From contig JAABPT010000229.1 of assembly GCA_011391855.1 (NCBI GenBank), forward strand, positions 1 through 20,314: a stretch of 20,314 bases of DNA. The letters are read 5' to 3'. The stretch comes from Burkholderiales bacterium (lineage in GTDB: Bacteria; Pseudomonadota; Gammaproteobacteria; Burkholderiales; Burkholderiaceae_C). A program made the position numbers and the translations under genes. The notes beneath the pieces are model-generated. The model did not search any database. It saw only the letters and a program-made list of their open reading frames with translations, and was not told where the DNA came from. This document shows, one piece after another, positions 1 through 7,558 of the stretch. Each line of letters opens with the position of its first letter. Positions within the stretch are counted from its first letter, which is position 1.

Positions 1-533
1 AAGCCGGCCTTGCGGATGGTGAAGTCCCAGGCGCCCATGCCGGGGAACAGGTTGAACAGCACCTCGGGGAAGCCGGCCTGCGCGCTGCGCTCGAAGATGA
101 CCTTGTGGAAGGGCAGCACCGATTCCAGCCCGCCGCCCAAAGTGTCACCTTGCGACAGCACGGTGGTGTGCACGCCCAGGTGGGCGGCGTTTTCCATCCA
201 CCACACCAGGTCCACGCAGCGTTTGCCGTAGAGCTTGAGCGAGTCCACGTCGCCGGCACGCGCCAGCAGCACGAACAGCGCCAGGTCGCCGCCGAAATTG
301 AACACGCGCGGCACGTCGGAGCTCATCACGAAGTGGCGCACCAGGCCGGGGTTGGCGCTGATGTCGTTCAGCATCTGCTGCAGTTCGCCCATGGCGGCCA
401 GGCTGTAGCACTGGATCGGCCGCACGCAGGTGCGCACGCGCAGCAGGTGCAGGTCGGAGCTCCACTCCAGGCGGATGGTCTTGTAAGGCCGGCCCAGCAG
501 GCCGGCAACGCCGACGGCGGGTGCAGAGGTCAC
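1..533 (-). CDS. rpfF: RpfF-type crotonase, DSF-family signal synthase homologue (3' end cut by window)
   Basis: Crotonase-fold protein matching the RpfF branch, which makes cis-2-unsaturated fatty acid signals (DSF family) from acyl-ACP by dehydration and thioester cleavage. The 177 visible residues carry the oxyanion-hole stretch FNFGGDLALF (78-87), GDTLGGGLES (129-138) and FPEVLFNLFPGMGA (155-168). Glu137 and Glu157 are 20 residues apart, like the two catalytic glutamates of Xanthomonas RpfF (E141, E161). I chose the GTG at 533 because no in-frame ATG lies upstream of the conserved region; no clear Shine-Dalgarno is visible. It starts 10 bases after the stop of the heme-oxygenase-like gene, so the two are probably co-transcribed. 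No RpfC, RpfG or RpfR sensor is visible. The product could be a DSF-like signal or another fatty acid; the family call is firmer than the product. Confidence 0.8.
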   Translation of the reverse strand, partial: MTSAPAVGVAGLLGRPYKTIRLEWSSDLHLLRVRTCVRPIQCYSLAAMGELQQMLNDISANPGLVRHFVMSSDVPRVFNFGGDLALFVLLARAGDVDSLKLYGKRCVDLVWWMENAAHLGVHTTVLSQGDTLGGGLESVLPFHKVIFERSAQAGFPEVLFNLFPGMGAWDFTIRKAG

Positions 534-543
534 GGTCGGGGGC

Positions 544-1191
544 TCAAATCGCTTCGATGATGCGGGTGAAATGGTGGAAGTTCACACGCGTGGACTCCAC
601 CACGGCGGCCAGCGCCTCTTCGCTGTGCAGCCGGTTCATGAGCAGGCGCAACTCGGCCATGTGCTGGGCGTCCATGGTGGCGTGCGAGCCGATGAACGAG
701 ACGCCGTGGTCGCCTTCGAGCAGCAGCGACTCGCGGATGGCGGCGGCAAACGGCCCGCCGTAGACCGATGCGATGACCTCCAGCGCATACAGCATGCCCA
801 GCACCGAACACGGGTGGCGGCGGTCGGCGGCCCAGTAGTTGTAGCCGTTGAGCGCCAGCGTGTGCACGCCTGGCGCATGGGCGCGTACCGCATCGGGCGC
901 CACGCCCACGGCTTCCAGGTCGTTCAGCACCCACAGCTCGTGCCCGCTTTCCTCGTGCATGTGCTCGTACAGGAAGTGCCGCACGGGCATCCATTCGTCG
1001 CTCATGCGGCTGGCCGCCGCGGCCGACACCGGGTTGAAGTGCCAGACCACTTGGTACAGCTCCAGCAGCAGCGCCCGGTAGCGCTCCACGCTCATGCCCT
1101 GGGCTACGGCGGCAACGACGACGGGATGTGTCTCGAAGGCGCGCCGGTCTTCGTCGGTGCGGGTGACCAGTTCAGCAAAAAACGAGAGCAT
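544..1191 (-). CDS. Heme-oxygenase-like di-iron oxidase (iron-containing redox enzyme family)
   Basis: A 215-residue, probably all-helical cytosolic protein of the TenA/PqqC/UndA-like HDO superfamily. Candidate iron ligands are Glu81 and His84 in HEESGHELW (79-87), Glu138 in the next long helix, and an H-x3-D-x2-H motif (His170, Asp174, His177), the arrangement seen in CADD- and UndA-type oxidases. I prefer the ATG at 1191 over the one at 1197 because GAGG then sits 6 bases upstream. Members oxidise varied substrates: UndA decarboxylates medium-chain fatty acids, others modify amino acids. The substrate cannot be read here, but pairing with an RpfF homologue 10 bases downstream suggests a fatty acid or acyl compound. 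It is transcribed divergently from mutL. Confidence 0.75.
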   Translation of the reverse strand: MLSFFAELVTRTDEDRRAFETHPVVVAAVAQGMSVERYRALLLELYQVVWHFNPVSAAAASRMSDEWMPVRHFLYEHMHEESGHELWVLNDLEAVGVAPDAVRAHAPGVHTLALNGYNYWAADRRHPCSVLGMLYALEVIASVYGGPFAAAIRESLLLEGDHGVSFIGSHATMDAQHMAELRLLMNRLHSEEALAAVVESTRVNFHHFTRIIEAI

Positions 1192-1359
1192 GCCCATCCT
1201 CAGTGGTTCGACCCGTGCATCTGGATGGCCGATGCACCGTTCAAGCCGCCCCGGTCCGCAGCGAAAGTCCATTGTTGCTGTGCGGCTGGGTGGGCCATGT
1301 TTCGATTCTGCGGTCTGCGCCGGCCCGAACGCTACCGTCAAACCTGACAGGGTGGCTTC

Positions 1360-1365
1360 TACAAT
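1360..1365 (+). promoter_or_regulatory. Possible -10 element (TACAAT) just upstream of mutL
   Basis: TACAAT lies 7 bases before the mutL ATG at 1373 and differs from TATAAT at one position. The best -35-like hexamer, CTGACA (1344-1349), is only 10 bases upstream, too close for a standard sigma-70 pair. If the element is used, transcription would begin at about the start codon and the mRNA would be nearly leaderless, which fits the lack of a Shine-Dalgarno there. The call rests on one hexamer. Confidence 0.3.
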
Positions 1366-1372
1366 CCCGCAG

Positions 1373-3304
1373 ATGAAACCTGTGCCACTGGCGCCACAGT
1401 CGGCGAGCGCCGGCACCGGGCGCCGCATTCGCGAATTGCCCGACGAACTGGTCAGCCAGATCGCGGCAGGCGAGGTGGTGGAGCGCCCGGCTTCGGTGGT
1501 GCGCGAACTGGTGGACAACGCGCTGGACGCCGGCGCTGCCCAGGTGACGGTGCGCCTGGCGGCCGGCGGGGTGCGGTCGATCGTGGTCGAGGACGACGGT
1601 GCCGGTATCCCCGTGGAAGACCTGCCGTTGGCCTTGAAGCGCCACGCCACGAGCAAGATCGCCTCGCTGGCCGAGCTGGAATCGGTCGCCACCATGGGCT
1701 TTCGGGGCGAGGCGCTGGCGGCCATCGCCTCGGTGTCCGAGCTCACGGTGACGACGCGCACGCGCGACGCGGCCCACGCCTGGCGGCTGCACGCGCGCAG
1801 CGGCGAACTGGCACCGGCAGCGCGCGCGGTAGGCACCACGGTGGAGGTGCAGGAACTCTTCTTCAGCACCCCGGCCCGGCGCAAATTCCTCAAGACCGAC
1901 GCCACCGAACTGGCGCATGGCGTGGAGGCGGTGCGGCGGCACGCCCTGGCGCGCCCGGAGGTCGGCTTCGCGGTCTGGCACGAAGGGCGGCTGGTGGCCC
2001 AGTGGCGGCCCGCCGCCAGCGCGGCGCAGCGCTGGGCCGACGTGCTGGGCGCCGATTTCCTGGCCGCCAGCCGCGAACTGCACCTGGAACGCGGGCCGCT
2101 GGTGGTGCACGGCCGAGTTGGCCAGCCCGAGGCGGCGCGCTCGCGCGCCGACCTGCAATATCTGTTCGTCAACGGCCGCCATGTGCGCGACCGCCTGCTG
2201 GCGCATGCCGTGCGGGCGGCCTACGAAGACCAGTTGCACGGCAGCCGCCAGCCGGCCTATGCCCTGTTCCTGGGCATCGCGCCAGAATTGGTCGACGTGA
2301 ATGTGCATCCGACCAAGATCGAGGTACGTTTTCGCGACGGCCGGGCCGTGCACCAGACCCTGCGCTACGCGGTCGAGGACACCCTGGCAGGCTCGCGCGC
2401 GTTGGGCCCGGCGCCCGCGGCCGCTTTGGCTGCCGGTGATGCCGCGCCTGCCCTGGAGCCCGGTGCCACCGCAACGGCCGCGCGGCCTGCACTGGCCGGC
2501 GGCTGGCAGCCGCAACTGGCCCTGGCCGAAGCGGCAGCGGTGGCGCGTGAACCCGCGGCACCATGGCACCAGCCCGAGCCCTGGCGCACGCCGCAGGGCA
2601 GCGGCGGGCTCCAAGCCTGGGCGGATCTGCGCCAGGCGCCGCAGGGCCAAGTGCAGATGCCGGCCGGTCGCGAGAACCACCTGCGACTTGCGGGCGCCGG
2701 CGAAGCCGAGGCGGCGCCCTGGCCGCTGGGCCGCGCGGTGGCCCAGATCGGCGGCGTCTATGTGCTGGCCGAGAACGCGCAGGGCCTGGTCGTCGTGGAC
2801 ATGCATGCCGCGCACGAACGCATCGTCTACGAGCGGCTCAAGCGTGCGGCCGGTGCCGGGGCGGCGCTGCCGGCGCAACCCCTGCTGATCCCGGTGAGCT
2901 TCGCCGCCACCGCCGCCGAGGTGGCCACGGCCGAGGCCGAGCAGGACGCACTGCTGGCGTTGGGGCTGGACGTGGGCGTGCTGGCGGCCGGCACACTGGT
3001 GGCGCGCAGCCGCCCGGCGGCATTGCCCGACGCCGACCTGGCCGAGCTCACCCGTTCGGTACTGGCCGAACTGTCCGAGGCCGGCGCCACGCGCGTGGTG
3101 CAGCGGGCGCGCGACGACCTGCTGGCCACCATGGCCTGCCACGGCGCCGTGCGTGCCAACCGCCGCCTCACGCTGGAGGAGATGAATGCCTTGCTGCGCG
3201 AGATGGAAGCCACCGAGCGCGCCGACACCTGCAACCACGGCCGGCCGACCTGGCGCCAGGTGGCGATGAAGGAGCTGGACGCGCTGTTTCTGCGCGGCCG
3301 CTGA
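1373..3304 (+). CDS. mutL: DNA mismatch repair protein MutL, endonuclease type
   Basis: MutL links mismatch recognition by MutS to strand removal. The 643-residue product has the N-terminal GHKL ATPase motifs: ELVDNALDAG (45-54), DDGAGI (74-79), ATSKI (92-96) and GFRGEAL (109-115). A proline/alanine-rich linker at roughly 345-450 leads to the C-terminal dimerisation domain. That domain carries DMHAAHERIVYE from residue 476, matching the metal-binding DQHA(X)2E(X)4E endonuclease motif with Met for Gln, and CNHGRP at 620, like the CPHGRP motif. Nicking by MutL itself is expected, because MutH is confined to some gammaproteobacteria. The frame stays open upstream, but homology begins just after the ATG at 1373. 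No strong Shine-Dalgarno is visible. It converges on the DUF2062 gene, 20 bases away. Confidence 0.96.
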   Translation: MKPVPLAPQSASAGTGRRIRELPDELVSQIAAGEVVERPASVVRELVDNALDAGAAQVTVRLAAGGVRSIVVEDDGAGIPVEDLPLALKRHATSKIASLAELESVATMGFRGEALAAIASVSELTVTTRTRDAAHAWRLHARSGELAPAARAVGTTVEVQELFFSTPARRKFLKTDATELAHGVEAVRRHALARPEVGFAVWHEGRLVAQWRPAASAAQRWADVLGADFLAASRELHLERGPLVVHGRVGQPEAARSRADLQYLFVNGRHVRDRLLAHAVRAAYEDQLHGSRQPAYALFLGIAPELVDVNVHPTKIEVRFRDGRAVHQTLRYAVEDTLAGSRALGPAPAAALAAGDAAPALEPGATATAARPALAGGWQPQLALAEAAAVAREPAAPWHQPEPWRTPQGSGGLQAWADLRQAPQGQVQMPAGRENHLRLAGAGEAEAAPWPLGRAVAQIGGVYVLAENAQGLVVVDMHAAHERIVYERLKRAAGAGAALPAQPLLIPVSFAATAAEVATAEAEQDALLALGLDVGVLAAGTLVARSRPAALPDADLAELTRSVLAELSEAGATRVVQRARDDLLATMACHGAVRANRRLTLEEMNALLREMEATERADTCNHGRPTWRQVAMKELDALFLRGR

Positions 3305-3324
3305 GCCATTTCGCCGCGGCCGCG

Positions 3325-3891
3325 TCAGCCCCGCGTCTGGCGCCGCCGCAGCCGGGCGCGGCGCTTGTGCCGCACCTGCACGTGCCAGACGCCGTTGACC
3401 AGCACATAGGCTGCCAGGCCGAAGACGCAGGCGAAGGTCAGCGCACCCAGCAGCAGCGGCTTGCCGACTTCGGTGAAGCTGTCCCAGGCGCGGCGCACGG
3501 CGCCACGGGTATCGCCGGGCTGGCGGTTCGCGCCCGATCCGTTCAGCGCCGGTGCGTTGGCCTCGTCGGCCTCCTCGCCCAGCAAGGCGCTGCCCACCTT
3601 CCAGGCGGCGTAATACACCGGCGGAAAGGTCAGCGGGTTGTTGACCAGTGTGCTGGCGATCGCCACCGGGATATTGGCGCGCAGCGCCACCGCCGCGCCC
3701 ACCGAGAGCGGGATCTGCGCGATCGGGATCAGGAACGCGAAGAACACGCCGATGCCGGCGCCCGCGGCAATGCCGCGCCGGCTCATGTGCCACAGCCGCG
3801 GATGCAGCAGCGAGGGCCCCAGCCAGCGCAGCCAGCGATTGCGGCTGACCTGTTCAGGCGTGGGCAGCCGGCGCCGCAGCCACTTGTTCAT
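3325..3891 (-). CDS. DUF2062 domain-containing membrane protein
   Basis: A 188-residue inner-membrane protein of the DUF2062 family. A basic N-terminus (RRRLPTPEQVSRNRWLRWLG) is followed by the family-typical LWHMSRRGIAAGAGIGVFFAF (33-53), a hydrophobic stretch with IPIAQIPLSVGAA, and the conserved NIPVAIASTLVNNPLTFPP. A variable polar segment (about 106-130) precedes a last membrane helix (about 144-166) and a very basic tail, RHKRRARLRRRQTR. These imply about three to four membrane segments. No biochemical function is established for the family. The gene is convergent with mutL and 28 bases downstream of acnA on the same strand, so it may be read through from acnA. Confidence 0.9.
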   Translation of the reverse strand: MNKWLRRRLPTPEQVSRNRWLRWLGPSLLHPRLWHMSRRGIAAGAGIGVFFAFLIPIAQIPLSVGAAVALRANIPVAIASTLVNNPLTFPPVYYAAWKVGSALLGEEADEANAPALNGSGANRQPGDTRGAVRRAWDSFTEVGKPLLLGALTFACVFGLAAYVLVNGVWHVQVRHKRRARLRRRQTRG

Positions 3892-3919
3892 GGCGAGCTG
3901 CGCGCTCCGGCTCCCTGCC

Positions 3920-6667
3920 TCACGCGGCCAGCAGCTGCCTCAGCACGAAGGGCAGGATGCCGCCGTGCTTGTAGTAGTCCACCTCGATCGGCGTGTCGAT
4001 GCGCAGCAGCACCGTCAGCTCGCGCTTCGCGCCATCGGCGCCGGTAATCACCAGCGTGGCGTCCGACAGCGGCTTGATCTCGTCGGCCAGCCGCACGTCG
4101 ACCACTTCATCGCCCTTCAGGCCCAGCGTTTCCCACGACTCGCCGGCCTTGAACTGCAGCGGCAGCACGCCCATGCCGATGAGGTTGCTGCGGTGGATGC
4201 GCTCGAAGCTGCGCGCCACCACGGCCTTGATGCCCAGCAGCTGCGTGCCCTTGGCCGCCCAGTCGCGGCTGGAGCCGGTGCCGTATTCCTCGCCGGCGAA
4301 GATCACCGTGGGCACGCCGGCGGCCATGTACTTCATGGCGGCGTCGTAGATGGCCGTCTTTTCACCGCCGGGCTGGACCAGCGTATAGCCGCCTTCCTCG
4401 CGGCTGCCGTCTTCCTTGGCGGGCAGCATGAGGTTCTTGATGCGCACGTTGGCGAAGGTGCCGCGCATCATGACTTCATGGTTGCCGCGGCGGCTGCCGT
4501 AGCTGTTGAAGTCGGCTTTCATCACGCCGTTCTCGAGCAGGTATTTGCCGGCCGGCGTGGTGTCCTTGAAGCTGCCGGCGGGGCTGATGTGGTCGGTGGT
4601 GATGCTGTCGCCGAACAGGCCCATGATGCGCGCGCCCTGCACGCCGCTTTCCAGCGCCTTGGGCTCCATCGTGAAGTCGGCGAAAAACGGCGGCTCGGCG
4701 ATATAGGTGCTCTTGGGCCAGGTGTAGACATTGCCCTTCACGCCCGAGATCTTCTCCCACAGCTTGCCCGGGTCGCTCTTGACCTTGTCGTAGTTGGCGC
4801 GGAAGGCCTTGCCGTTCATGGCGAACTTCATCAGCTTGTAGACCTCGTCGCTGGTCGGCCAGATATCGCCCAGGTAGATGTCCTTGCCCTTGGCTCCCTT
4901 GCCCACCGGTTCGGTCATCAGGTCGCGGGTCACGTTGCCGGCGATCGCGTAGGCCACCACCAACGGCGGGCTGGCCAGGAAGTTGGCCTTCAGGTTGGGG
5001 TGGATGCGGGCTTCGAAGTTGCGGTTGCCCGACAGCACGGCGGCGCACACCAGGTCGCTGGAGGTGATGACCTCGTTGATCTCGGGTGTGAGGTCGCCGG
5101 CATTGCCGATGCACGTGGTGCAGCCGTAGGCGGCGACGTTGAAGCCGAGCTTTTCCAGGTAGGGCAGCAGACCGGCCTTTTCCAGGTATTCGGTGACGAT
5201 GCGCGAGCCTGGGGCGAGCGAGGTCTTGACGTGTTTCTTCACCTTCAGCCCAGCTTCCACGGCCTTCTTGGCCAGCAGGCCGGCGGCCAGCAGCACACCC
5301 GGGTTGCTGGTGTTGGTGCAGCTGGTGATGGCGGCGATCAGCACGTCGCCGTTGCGGATCTCGATGCCGTCGCTGGTCTTGAACCCCGTCATCAGCTTCT
5401 CGGCGGGCTGGTTGAAGCCGTTGTCGGCCCCGCCGGCGCTGAAGAGTTCGGTGAACTTGCTCTTCACGTGGCCGAGTTCGATGCGGTCCTGCGGCCGCTT
5501 CGGACCGGAAAGACTCGGGGCCACCGTGCCCAGGTCCAGCTTGACGAGCTGCGTGTAGTCGATGTCCTTCGCCATCGGCACGCCGAACATCTTCTGCGCC
5601 TTGAAGTAGGCCTCGAAGGCTTCGATCTCGGCCTTGGTGCGGCCGGTGCCCTGGAAATATTCGATCGTCTTCTCGTCGACCGGGAAGAAGCCCATGGTGG
5701 CGCCGTATTCCGGCGCCATGTTGGCGATGGTCGCGCGGTCGGGCAGGCTCAGCGTGCGCGTGCCTTCGCCGCAGAATTCGACGAATTTGCCGACCACCTT
5801 CTCCTTGCGCAGGATCTCGGTCACGGTGAGCACCAGGTCGGTGGCGGTAACGCCTTCGCGCAACTGGCCGGTGAGTTCGAAGCCCACCACGTCGGGGGTC
5901 AGGAAATACACCGGCTGGCCCAGCATGCCGGCCTCGGCCTCGATGCCACCCACGCCCCAGCCCACCACGCCGATGCCGTTGATCATGGTGGTGTGGCTGT
6001 CGGTGCCGACCAGGCTGTCGGGGTAGTAGACGCCACCCTTGGTCTTGTGCACGCCACGCGCCAGATATTCCAGGTTCACCTGGTGCACGATGCCGAAGCC
6101 CGGCGGCACGACGCCGAAGGTGTCGAAGGCGTCCATGCCCCACTTCATGAACTGGTAGCGCTCCTGATTGCGCTGGAATTCCAGCTTCATGTTCAGGTCC
6201 AGCGCCTTCTTGCTGCCGAAGTGGTCGATCATCACGCTGTGGTCCACCACCAGGTCCACCGGCACCAGAGGCTCGATGCGCTTGGGATCCTTGCCCATGC
6301 GGTCGGCCACGTTGCGCATGGCGGCCAGATCGGCCAGCAGCGGCACGCCGGTGAAGTCCTGCAGCACGACGCGCGCGACGACGAAAGGGATCTCGTCGCT
6401 GCGCTCGGCGGTGGCCTGCCACTGCGCCAGTTGCGCCACGTGCTCGGCGGTGACCTTCTTGCCGTCGCAGTTGCGCAGCACGGACTCCAGCACGATGCGG
6501 ATCGACACCGGCAGCCGGCTCACGCCGGGGTGGGTCTTGGTCAGCGCCGGCAGCGAAAAGAACTGGCCTTCCTTGCCGGAGGCGGTCTTGAACGTCTTCA
6601 GCGTCTTGGCAAAAGCGTGCTTCGGGGTGGTGGGGGTCTTGGAGCTTGGGGTCTTGGAGCTGGGCAT
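3920..6667 (-). CDS. acnA: Aconitate hydratase AcnA
   Basis: Aconitase interconverts citrate and isocitrate through cis-aconitate in the TCA cycle, using a [4Fe-4S] cluster. The 915-residue protein is of the AcnA/IRP type. Cluster cysteines are Cys450 (SCTNTSNPG), Cys516 and Cys519 (GCTTCIGNAG); their spacing of 66 and 3 residues is that of E. coli AcnA. VGTDSHTTMINGIGVVGWG and the swivel-domain motif YGTGSSRDWAAKG are also present. I chose the ATG at 6667 because GAGG lies 7 bases upstream; farther upstream the frame stays open but loses homology. The N-terminus carries an unusual SSKTP-SSKTP-TTPK extension encoded by a 15-bp tandem repeat. The gene lies 89 bases downstream of vapC on the same strand; its own promoter was not resolved. 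Confidence 0.97.
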   Translation of the reverse strand: MPSSKTPSSKTPTTPKHAFAKTLKTFKTASGKEGQFFSLPALTKTHPGVSRLPVSIRIVLESVLRNCDGKKVTAEHVAQLAQWQATAERSDEIPFVVARVVLQDFTGVPLLADLAAMRNVADRMGKDPKRIEPLVPVDLVVDHSVMIDHFGSKKALDLNMKLEFQRNQERYQFMKWGMDAFDTFGVVPPGFGIVHQVNLEYLARGVHKTKGGVYYPDSLVGTDSHTTMINGIGVVGWGVGGIEAEAGMLGQPVYFLTPDVVGFELTGQLREGVTATDLVLTVTEILRKEKVVGKFVEFCGEGTRTLSLPDRATIANMAPEYGATMGFFPVDEKTIEYFQGTGRTKAEIEAFEAYFKAQKMFGVPMAKDIDYTQLVKLDLGTVAPSLSGPKRPQDRIELGHVKSKFTELFSAGGADNGFNQPAEKLMTGFKTSDGIEIRNGDVLIAAITSCTNTSNPGVLLAAGLLAKKAVEAGLKVKKHVKTSLAPGSRIVTEYLEKAGLLPYLEKLGFNVAAYGCTTCIGNAGDLTPEINEVITSSDLVCAAVLSGNRNFEARIHPNLKANFLASPPLVVAYAIAGNVTRDLMTEPVGKGAKGKDIYLGDIWPTSDEVYKLMKFAMNGKAFRANYDKVKSDPGKLWEKISGVKGNVYTWPKSTYIAEPPFFADFTMEPKALESGVQGARIMGLFGDSITTDHISPAGSFKDTTPAGKYLLENGVMKADFNSYGSRRGNHEVMMRGTFANVRIKNLMLPAKEDGSREEGGYTLVQPGGEKTAIYDAAMKYMAAGVPTVIFAGEEYGTGSSRDWAAKGTQLLGIKAVVARSFERIHRSNLIGMGVLPLQFKAGESWETLGLKGDEVVDVRLADEIKPLSDATLVITGADGAKRELTVLLRIDTPIEVDYYKHGGILPFVLRQLLAA
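6633..6661. repeat. Two-copy 15-bp tandem repeat in the acnA 5' coding region
   Basis: The 14-mer GGGGTCTTGGAGCT occurs at 6633-6646 and again at 6648-6661, a period of 15. On the coding strand this gives two SSKTP units (residues 3-12). The period is a multiple of three, so loss or gain of a unit keeps frame. Confidence 0.85.
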
Positions 6668-6756
6668 GGTTCGCCTCGAAGTGGAGTGAGGAAAAGGGTT
6701 GGGGCGGAAGAAGGGTTTCGGCAAGGATGATGCAGCGTGCAGACCGCAAGCCTGCG

Positions 6757-7179
6757 TCATGCAGCTTTCGGCACGATGACTTTCAGGCCTTTGAAATAGT
6801 CGCGAAAGAAGCCGGGGTCGCGCGTGATCAGCGCCGTGCATTGCAGCAGCGCGTGCGCGCCGATCAGGAAGTCGGGCATGGTGCGTGGTGAAACGGGCCG
6901 GCGGCCGGCCGCCTTCAGCCGCTCGTTGTAGCGCCGCTGCATCTCGCCGGCGCGGGTGGCGGCGCGCATTTCCAGCGCCGAGAAGCCCAGGCCCATTTCG
7001 TCCAGCGTGTCGATCAACTGCGAGCTGCGGCCGAAGCCGGCGACGACTTCGCTGACAACCACCTCGCAGGCCACCACCGGCCCGTGCGACATGGCGTCGC
7101 GCAGGCAGGACTCGGCGGCGTCGGCATGACGGTCATCGCCGAGCAGGTCCACGATCACCGAGGTGTCGACGGCGATCAT
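6757..7179 (-). CDS. vapC: VapC-like PIN-domain toxin ribonuclease
   Basis: A 140-residue PIN-domain protein, the usual length for VapC toxins, which cleave RNA with Mg2+ at an acidic site. The acidic set is visible: Asp5 (VDTSVIVDLL), Glu44 (VVSEVVAGF), Asp103 (PDFLIGAHA) and Asp121 (LITRDPGFF). It lies 43 bases downstream of an AbrB-type antitoxin gene on the same strand, the classical antitoxin-toxin order. The ATG at 7179 lacks a clear Shine-Dalgarno, consistent with low toxin translation relative to antitoxin. The RNA target cannot be inferred. All four acidic residues are present, so there is no sign of decay. Confidence 0.9.
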   Translation of the reverse strand: MIAVDTSVIVDLLGDDRHADAAESCLRDAMSHGPVVACEVVVSEVVAGFGRSSQLIDTLDEMGLGFSALEMRAATRAGEMQRRYNERLKAAGRRPVSPRTMPDFLIGAHALLQCTALITRDPGFFRDYFKGLKVIVPKAA

Positions 7180-7222
7180 CGTGGTGCCGCGGGCCGGCGC
7201 GTCGGGGGCAGGGTGAAAGGCA

Positions 7223-7468
7223 TCAAGGATCGACCGGATCGCCCGGCGCGCGCCCGCGCAATTCGCGCATGATGTCGTCGGTGGTCACGCCGGCGGGCAG
7301 CTTGAAGCGGCCGCGCACGCGCGACAGCGCGTCGTTGACGTCCTTGCACAGCACGATGCGCCCGCCATCGAGTTCGACCTTGAGCTTGGTGCCCTTGGTC
7401 AGGCCGAGCGCGTCGCGCACGGCCTTGGGCAGGGTGATCTGCCCGCGTTCGGCGACAGTGGCTTCCAT
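7223..7468 (-). CDS. vapB: AbrB/VapB-family antitoxin
   Basis: An 81-residue protein with an N-terminal swapped-hairpin AbrB/MazE DNA-binding fold: VAERGQITLPKAVRDALGL (5-23), then GTKLKVELDGGRIVL. The C-terminal part (RGRFKLPAGVTTDDIMRELRG) would wrap the partner toxin. I chose the ATG at 7468 because the domain begins immediately after it; the frame extends upstream without homology and across the palindrome at 7489-7509. In this family the antitoxin, alone or with VapC, binds its own promoter, and that palindrome 21 bases upstream is the likely operator. Confidence 0.88.
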   Translation of the reverse strand: MEATVAERGQITLPKAVRDALGLTKGTKLKVELDGGRIVLCKDVNDALSRVRGRFKLPAGVTTDDIMRELRGRAPGDPVDP

Positions 7469-7488
7469 GGTGACCCGGCGGCATTTGA

Positions 7489-7509
7489 GTATGCATGAAT
7501 GATACATAC
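7489..7509. promoter_or_regulatory. Near-perfect inverted repeat upstream of vapB, probable VapB(C) operator
   Basis: GTATGCAT (7489-7496) and ATACATAC (7502-7509) flank GAATG; 7 of 8 positions in the arms pair. The segment is AT-rich in otherwise GC-rich DNA and lies 21 bases upstream of the vapB start, where autoregulatory operators of VapBC modules sit. Read on the minus strand it contains -10-like hexamers (TATCAT, CATACT), but no convincing -35 was found. Confidence 0.6.
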
Positions 7510-7558
7510 TTTTCGCCACATATCCCTGGCACTGGGCGCCGCTCGGCGCGGCCACCGG

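Noticed and set aside
105..560. A plus-strand frame of 151 codons overlapping the RpfF homologue
   Set aside because: The RpfF-type translation on the opposite strand has conserved catalytic motifs; this frame has none.
3315..3324. CGCGGCCGCG palindrome between mutL and the DUF2062 gene as a terminator
   Set aside because: It has no loop and no T-run; short palindromes like this are expected in such GC-rich DNA.
1241..3793. An 850-codon open frame on the minus strand opposite mutL
   Set aside because: It runs through mutL and the DUF2062 gene in the wrong frame and shows no protein-like motif.
3638..6730. A 1030-codon open frame on the plus strand, opposite acnA
   Set aside because: It mirrors acnA, has His/Val/Ala-biased composition with no domain, and is the usual antisense open frame of GC-rich coding DNA.
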